Source: Stenotrophomonas sp. (GTDB lineage: Bacteria > Pseudomonadota > Gammaproteobacteria > Xanthomonadales > Xanthomonadaceae). From it: a stretch of 5,552 nt of DNA. Every line of letters begins with the position of its first letter. The first letter of the stretch is position 1. Shown piece after piece: positions 1 through 3,018 of the stretch. The notes below the pieces were generated by a model. The model was given only the letters and a program-made list of their open reading frames with translations. It was not told the DNA's origin and did not search any database. A program made the translations under genes and the position numbers. The stretch spans positions 1 through 5,552 of the forward strand of contig QFOV01000223.1 of the NCBI GenBank assembly GCA_003248565.1, in the 5' to 3' direction.

Positions 1-34
1 GCAAGAAAGCCTGATCACCTACCCAGGAGCCACC

Positions 35-1105
35 ATGCCACGCTGGAAACCTCGACTCGCCCTGCTCTGCCTGTTCGCGTGCTCCAGCCTGGCCGCTGCT
101 ACCCCCTTGGCCCCGCCTGATCCGGGCATCGACGGCTTGATGCAGCGCTACGACGGCCAGGTGCCCGGCGCTTCGGTGCTGGTTTTGAAAGATGGCCAGC
201 CCGCGTTCCGCCGCAGCTACGGACTGGCCGTGGTCGAAGACGGCACTGCGGTTACTCCAGCCAGCAATTTCCGCCTGGCCTCGGTCAGCAAGCAGTTCAC
301 CGCCGCGGCAATCCTGCTGTTGGCCGAAGACGGCAAGCTGGGCATCGACGATCCGCTGAAGAAGTGGCTGCCCAGCCTGCCCGCCGTCGCCGACACAATG
401 ACCTTACGGCAGCTGCTCAGCCATACCAGCGGCCTGCTCGACTACGAAGAGCTGATGGACCCGGCTGATACCCGCCAGGTCCATGATGCCGACGTGCTGC
501 AGCTGCTGCAGAAAGAGAACCGGGCGTACTTCACGCCCGGCAGTGACTACCGCTACAGCAACAGCGGCTATGCCTTGCTGGCGCTGGTGGTGGGCAAGGC
601 ATCCGGCAGCGACTTCGCCAGCTTCCTGCGCCAGCGCATCTTCCTGCCGCTGGGCATGAGCAACACCTACGCGCATCAGGACGGCGTCGATGAGGTGCCC
701 AATCGCGCCTATGGCTACAGCCAGATCGATGGCCGCTGGCAGCGTACCGACCAGAGCAGCACCAGCGCCGTGCTCGGCGATGGCGGCATCTATTCCTCGA
801 TCGACGACCTGGCCAAGTGGGATGCGGCGTTGTACGACGAGCGCTTATTGAAGGCCAGTTCACTGCAACTTGCCTTCAGCCCGGCGACAAAGACCAGCGA
901 ACCCGACGTCCCGTTCTATGGCTTCGGCTGGCGCATCAATGGCGATGCGCTGTGGCATAGCGGCGAAAGCATCGGCTTCCGCAATGTGATCGTGCGCTAC
1001 CCAAAGCAGAAGCTGACGGTCATCGTGTTGAGCAACCGCAATGAACCCGAACCCTACGCACTGGCCATCGACATCGCCCGGCGCTGGCTGGATGCTGCGC
1101 GATGA
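35..1105 (+). CDS. Exported serine hydrolase, class C beta-lactamase / DD-peptidase fold (family S12)
   Basis: The 356-residue product carries the three active-site motifs of penicillin-recognising serine hydrolases: S83-V-S-K86 (nucleophile and general base), Y174-S-N176, and H308-S-G310 in place of KTG. An HxG third motif is typical of R61-type DD-peptidases, esterases and other AmpC-like hydrolases, so a true cephalosporinase is less likely. The N-terminus looks like a signal peptide: basic MPRWKPR, a hydrophobic stretch at 8-19, and a probable cut after A22. L-F-A-C16 weakly resembles a lipobox, but Phe before the Ala is atypical. The mature length of about 334 residues fits a single catalytic domain with no C-terminal extension. 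AGGAG at 25-29 lies 5 nt before the ATG and supports this start. The stop overlaps the start of gloA2 (ATGA), implying translational coupling. The fold and export are clear. The substrate (peptidoglycan peptide, ester or D-amino-acid peptide) is unknown. Confidence 0.9.
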   Translation: MPRWKPRLALLCLFACSSLAAATPLAPPDPGIDGLMQRYDGQVPGASVLVLKDGQPAFRRSYGLAVVEDGTAVTPASNFRLASVSKQFTAAAILLLAEDGKLGIDDPLKKWLPSLPAVADTMTLRQLLSHTSGLLDYEELMDPADTRQVHDADVLQLLQKENRAYFTPGSDYRYSNSGYALLALVVGKASGSDFASFLRQRIFLPLGMSNTYAHQDGVDEVPNRAYGYSQIDGRWQRTDQSSTSAVLGDGGIYSSIDDLAKWDAALYDERLLKASSLQLAFSPATKTSEPDVPFYGFGWRINGDALWHSGESIGFRNVIVRYPKQKLTVIVLSNRNEPEPYALAIDIARRWLDAAR

Positions 1106-1497
1106 GTCTGCTTGGCATCCATCACGTTGCGGTGATTGCCGCCGACTATGCGCGTTCGCGTGACTTCTACGTGCGCATTCTCGGCTTGGAAGTGATCGCC
1201 GAGAACTACCGCAGCGAGCGTGACTCCTGGAAGCTGGACCTGCGCCTGCCCGATGGCAGCCAGCTGGAATTGTTCTCCTTCCCGAATCCTCCCGCACGCC
1301 CCAGTCGGCCTGAAGCCCGCGGACTGCGCCATCTCGCCTTCCGGGTTGCAGCGCTGGACGAAGTAGTAGCCCACCTGCAACGCGAAGGCGTGGCCTGCGA
1401 GCCGATACGCGTGGACGAATTCACCGGCAGCCGCTTCACCTTCTTCGCCGACCCCGACGACCTGCCGCTGGAACTCTACGAGACGCCAGCCAAGTAG
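1102..1497 (+). CDS. gloA2: Glyoxalase I-like metalloprotein of the SMU1112c/YaeR family (VOC superfamily)
   Basis: The 131-residue product is a single vicinal-oxygen-chelate domain made of two beta-alpha-beta-beta-beta halves. It closely resembles E. coli YaeR as I remember it, sharing the stretches HHVAVIAADYARS, RDSWKLDLRLPDGS, ELFSFPNPPARPSRPEA, GLRHLAF, RFTFFADPD and LPLELYE. Probable metal ligands are H8 (or H7), E56, H77 and E124, the usual His/Glu pattern of glyoxalase I-like enzymes. The family is thought to be cytoplasmic and metal-binding; its physiological substrate is not settled, and activity on methylglyoxal-glutathione cannot be assumed. The ATG sits inside the stop of the upstream hydrolase (overlap 1102-1105), so translation is probably coupled and no separate Shine-Dalgarno site is needed. 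The TAG stop (1495-1497) is part of the GTAG head of a SMAG-type repeat. Length and ends match the family. Confidence 0.93.
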   Translation: MSLLGIHHVAVIAADYARSRDFYVRILGLEVIAENYRSERDSWKLDLRLPDGSQLELFSFPNPPARPSRPEARGLRHLAFRVAALDEVVAHLQREGVACEPIRVDEFTGSRFTFFADPDDLPLELYETPAK

Positions 1498-1516
1498 TGC
1501 CGAGCCATGCTCGGCA
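1494..1516 (+). repeat. SMAG-type REP element 1, intact hairpin
   Basis: GTAG at 1494-1497 is followed by a perfect 8-bp stem, TGCCGAGC (1498-1505) with GCTCGGCA (1509-1516), and a 3-nt CAT loop. A GTAG head plus a palindrome of about 20 nt defines the SMAG REP family of Stenotrophomonas. The element overlaps the gloA2 stop codon. It would place a strong hairpin directly at the 3' end of the gloA2 mRNA, where it could protect against 3' exonucleases. There is no U-tract after it (GAGGCTTTCCC follows), so it is not a classical Rho-independent terminator. It is followed by a 33-nt linker (1517-1549) that recurs in variant form after the two degenerate SMAG copies. Confidence 0.85.
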
Positions 1517-1549
1517 GAGGCTTTCCCGACAACACATCCGCGCAACGGA

Positions 1550-1589
1550 TTGCAGGAACGGCGTAAGCCACGAAGCCAAAGCAAGATCA
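1550..1589 (+). repeat. REP-like hairpin repeat, type A, copy 1
   Basis: This is a 40-nt unit built around GGCGTAAGCC (1560-1569) and ending CAAAGCAAGATCA. It differs from the type B copy at 1701-1740 at four positions. Two of those changes (A1558, A1570) destroy the outer pairs of the stem, leaving only GGC/GCC around a GTAA loop. It looks like a decayed REP palindrome. No transposase is present in the window. Confidence 0.8.
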
Positions 1590-1604
1590 ACGGCGATGGA
1601 GCTA

Positions 1605-1646
1605 CCCCTCCCCAACCCTCCCCTACGCCTACGGCGCAAGGGAGGG
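1605..1646. repeat. C-rich/G-rich hairpin with G-quadruplex motif, copy 1
   Basis: The plus strand reads CCCCTCCCCAACCCTCCCC at 1605-1623. Its complement is four G-runs with loops of 1-2 nt, a canonical G-quadruplex motif on the minus strand. The second half of the tract, CCCTCCC at 1616-1622, pairs with GGGAGGG at 1640-1646. An inner CGCC/GGCG stem (1626-1629 with 1633-1636) closes a 3-nt loop. Quadruplex and hairpin share the same bases and so would be mutually exclusive. No U-tract follows. Confidence 0.8.
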
Positions 1647-1649
1647 AGC

Positions 1650-1667
1650 GTAGAACCATGCTCGGCA
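1650..1667 (+). repeat. SMAG-type element 2, truncated (left arm lost)
   Basis: GTAG at 1650-1653 is followed by AACCATG and then CTCGGCA at 1661-1667. The right arm and loop match SMAG element 1, but the left arm is 5 nt shorter and no longer complementary, so no stable hairpin can form. The linker 1668-1700 that follows resembles 1517-1549. This places the copy as a paralogue of the SMAG-linker-REP block at 1494-1589. Confidence 0.75.
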
Positions 1668-1700
1668 GGGGCTTTCCCAGCAACACATCAGCGCCTCAGA

Positions 1701-1740
1701 TTGTGGGAGCGGCGTAAGCCGCGAAGCCAAAGCAAGATCA
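1701..1740 (+). repeat. REP-like hairpin repeat, type B, copy 1
   Basis: This 40-nt unit has an intact GCGGC-GTAA-GCCGC hairpin (1709-1722) preceded by TGTGGGA and followed by GAAGCCAAAGCAAGATCA. It resembles the GCGGC-type REP palindromes common in pseudomonads and xanthomonads. It is immediately followed by the type A copy at 1742-1781, with one base between them, giving a direct tandem at the junction of the two 192-bp units. Confidence 0.82.
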
Positions 1741-1741
1741 A

Positions 1742-1781
1742 TTGCAGGAACGGCGTAAGCCACGAAACCAAAGCAAGATCA
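1742..1781 (+). repeat. REP-like hairpin repeat, type A, copy 2
   Basis: This is the tandem-duplicated counterpart of 1550-1589, differing only at A1767 (G in copy 1). The same two substitutions that weaken the stem of copy 1 are present here, so the decay is older than the duplication. Confidence 0.8.
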
Positions 1782-1796
1782 ACGGCGATGGAGCTA

Positions 1797-1838
1797 CCCC
1801 TCCCCAACCCTCCCCTACGCCTACGCCGCAAGGGAGGG
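1797..1838. repeat. C-rich/G-rich hairpin with G-quadruplex motif, copy 2
   Basis: The C-tract at 1797-1815 is identical to copy 1, so the minus-strand quadruplex motif is fully kept. The inner stem is damaged by one substitution (C1826 for G1634), which breaks a CGCC/GGCG pair. The outer CCCTCCC/GGGAGGG stem (1808-1814 with 1832-1838) is intact. Confidence 0.8.
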
Positions 1839-1841
1839 AGC

Positions 1842-1859
1842 GTAGAACCACGCTCGGCA
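1842..1859 (+). repeat. SMAG-type element 3, truncated (left arm lost)
   Basis: This is the duplicated counterpart of element 2. GTAG at 1842-1845 is followed by AACCACG and CTCGGCA at 1853-1859, with the same missing left arm. It differs from element 2 by T to C at 1851. It is followed by a linker (1860-1892) nearly identical to 1668-1700. Confidence 0.75.
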
Positions 1860-1892
1860 GAGGCTTTCCCAGCAACACATCAGCGCCTCAGA

Positions 1893-1932
1893 TTGTGGGA
1901 GCGGCGTAAGCCGCGAAGCCAAAGCAAGATCA
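1893..1932 (+). repeat. REP-like hairpin repeat, type B, copy 2
   Basis: This unit is identical to 1701-1740, with an intact GCGGC-GTAA-GCCGC hairpin at 1901-1914. It closes the second 192-bp unit. After it the sequence diverges (GAAGCAACAAAGCC) and leads into the third C-rich hairpin. Confidence 0.82.
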
Positions 1933-1948
1933 GAAGCAACAAAGCCAA

Positions 1949-1990
1949 CCCCTCCCCAACCCTCCCCTTGGCCTTCGGCCAAAGGGAGGG
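1949..1990. repeat. C-rich/G-rich hairpin with G-quadruplex motif, copy 3
   Basis: The C-tract at 1949-1967 is identical to those at 1605 and 1797. The hairpin here is the strongest of the three: CCCTCCC (1960-1966) with GGGAGGG (1984-1990), one C/A mismatch (1967 with 1983), then TTGGCC (1968-1973) with GGCCAA (1977-1982) around a TTC loop. The inner stem sequence differs completely from copies 1 and 2 while the outer stem is the same, as expected of members of a dispersed family. It lies outside the 192-bp duplication. It could act as a transcript-end hairpin or a roadblock before the ABC operon, but it has no U-tract. Confidence 0.82.
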
Positions 1991-2001
1991 CGCAACAACA
2001 G

Positions 2002-2083
2002 GTCACATTCCGACCGTAACCACGTCCCTGGTCCTAATGACTTCCGGCGCATTGCCCAGAGCCCGGCTGTAGCTGAATGTGAC
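2002..2083. promoter_or_regulatory. Widely spaced 9-bp inverted repeat in the leader of the ABC operon
   Basis: GTCACATTC (2002-2010) and GAATGTGAC (2075-2083) are perfect inverted copies. Their centres are 73 bp apart, close to seven helical turns. The cores TCACATT and AATGTGA match half-sites of CRP/Clp-type regulators, but they are in the outward order and far apart rather than in the usual close dyad. They may be two operator half-sites or the arms of a leader RNA stem. No convincing sigma-70 promoter was found between them; TTGCCC (2052-2057) with CTGAAT (2073-2078) is a weak candidate with a short 15-nt spacer. Function is inferred only from position. Confidence 0.4.
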
Positions 2084-2087
2084 AGCC
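2065..2087. promoter_or_regulatory. Short dyad GGCTGT-N11-ACAGCC upstream of the ATPase ribosome-binding site
   Basis: GGCTGT (2065-2070) and ACAGCC (2082-2087) form a perfect 6-bp inverted repeat with an 11-nt centre. It ends 7 nt before the AAGGAG (2095-2100) that precedes the ATPase start. It shares bases 2082-2083 with the right arm of the longer inverted repeat, so the two stems could not form together in RNA. It is a plausible repressor operator or leader hairpin. The evidence is symmetry and position only. Confidence 0.35.
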
Positions 2088-2113
2088 ATCATCCAAGGAG
2101 AGGTTCGATCCCC

Positions 2114-3007
2114 ATGCTGCAGATCCGTGGTTTGTCGAAAACCTACGCCAATGGCGTGCACGCACTGAAAAACGTCGATCTCGACATTCCCCGCGGCATG
2201 TTCGGCCTGCTCGGCCCCAATGGCGCCGGCAAATCCTCGCTGATGCGCACCCTGGCCACGCTGCAGGAAGCCGACACCGGCAGCGCCACCTTGAACACCG
2301 CCGATGGCGCCAGCATCGACATCCTGCGCGACAAGGATGCGCTGCGCCGCAAGCTGGGCTACCTGCCACAGGATTTCGGCGTCTATCCGAAGGTCAGCGC
2401 GCTGGACCTGCTCGACCATTTCGCCGTGCTCAAGGGCCTGACCGCACGCAAGCAGCGCAAGGAAGTGGTCGACGCACTGCTGCAGCAGGTCAACCTGTGG
2501 GATGCACGCAAGCGCAAGCTGGGTACCTATTCCGGCGGCATGCGCCAGCGTTTCGGCATCGCCCAGGCGCTGCTGGGCAATCCGCAGCTGGTGATCGTCG
2601 ATGAGCCCACCGCCGGCCTCGACCCGGAGGAACGCAACCGCTTCCTCAACCTGCTCGCCGAAATCGGCGAGAACGTGGCGGTGATCCTGTCCACGCACAT
2701 CGTCGAGGACGTCACCGACCTGTGCCCGACCATGGCCATCATGAACAAGGGGCAGGTGCTGCTGACCGGGCGCCCGGCCGATGCCATCAATGCCCTGCAG
2801 GCGCAGGTCTGGCGCAAGCAGGTGGCCAAGACCGCGCTGCCTGACTACGAAAGCCGTTTCACCGTGCTGTCGACGCGACTGGTTGGCGGCCACCCGGTGA
2901 TCCACGTATTCGCCGACAACTGCCCTGAAGCAGGCTTCGAACCGGTTGCGCCCGGCCTCGAGGACGTCTACTTCCAGCGGCTGCGCCTGCAGGCGCAGGC
3001 CGCCTGA
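2114..3007 (+). CDS. ABC transporter ATP-binding protein (ABC-2 / NatA-like)
   Basis: The 297-residue cytoplasmic ATPase powers the membrane protein encoded next. All nucleotide-binding elements are intact: Walker A GPNGAGKS (34-41), Q-loop Q86 in YLPQDFG, signature YSGGMRQR (139-146), Walker B LVIVDEP (159-165, with D163 and catalytic E164), a D-loop at GLD (168-170), and switch His H195 in STHIVED. Residues from about 220 form a C-terminal extension beyond the core domain, common in ABC-2 ATPases. The N-terminus MLQIRGLSKTYANG is the normal family start. The AAGGAGAGG ribosome-binding site (2095-2103) is rather far from the ATG: 13 nt from AAGGAG, or 10 nt from GAGAGG. Only 11 bp separate the stop from the next gene, so the two surely form one operon. 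One ATPase gene implies a homodimer. The substrate is unknown. Confidence 0.95.
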   Translation: MLQIRGLSKTYANGVHALKNVDLDIPRGMFGLLGPNGAGKSSLMRTLATLQEADTGSATLNTADGASIDILRDKDALRRKLGYLPQDFGVYPKVSALDLLDHFAVLKGLTARKQRKEVVDALLQQVNLWDARKRKLGTYSGGMRQRFGIAQALLGNPQLVIVDEPTAGLDPEERNRFLNLLAEIGENVAVILSTHIVEDVTDLCPTMAIMNKGQVLLTGRPADAINALQAQVWRKQVAKTALPDYESRFTVLSTRLVGGHPVIHVFADNCPEAGFEPVAPGLEDVYFQRLRLQAQAA

Positions 3008-3018
3008 CGGAGACGACC

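Larger units (their letters stand above)
1549..1932 (+). repeat. Tandem direct duplication, two 192-bp units
   Basis: Unit 1 is 1549-1740 and unit 2 is 1741-1932. They align over the full 192 bp without gaps and differ at four positions: G1575/A1767, G1634/C1826, T1659/C1851 and G1669/A1861 (about 98% identity). Each unit contains, in order, a type A REP hairpin, a C-rich/G-rich hairpin, a degenerate SMAG element, a linker starting GGCTTTCCC, and a type B REP hairpin. Both units share the same truncated SMAG arm, so the duplication came after that decay and is recent compared with the divergence between element types. The sequence just upstream (1494-1548) is a third, more diverged copy of the SMAG-plus-linker part. 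Confidence 0.95.

Noticed and set aside
1..34. Possible end of an upstream gene (third frame, Lys-Lys-Ala then TGA at 12-14)
   Set aside because: Three codons are too few to support a coding call. The only solid feature here is the AGGAG before the hydrolase start.
35..1105. AmpC-type beta-lactamase resistance gene
   Set aside because: The third motif is HSG instead of KTG, and many proteins of this fold are esterases or peptidases. Resistance cannot be inferred.
1550..1932. CRISPR-like array, because four 40-nt units recur
   Set aside because: Spacing is irregular (151, 41 and 151 nt). The sequences between units are themselves repeats rather than unique spacers, and no cas gene is nearby.
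1960..1990. Rho-independent terminator
   Set aside because: The hairpin is strong, but no T-run follows on either strand, and the same structure occurs twice more as a repeat. It may impede transcription, but it is not a classical terminator.
1497..2072. A 191-codon plus-strand open frame (GTG start) across the repeat region, with a repeated protein phrase rich in Pro, Leu and Arg
   Set aside because: The protein repeat is only the 192-bp DNA duplication read in frame (192 is divisible by 3). The frame crosses three families of palindromic repeat, has no good ribosome-binding site and matches no known domain. The same holds for minus-strand frames here with the GEGWGGV phrase.
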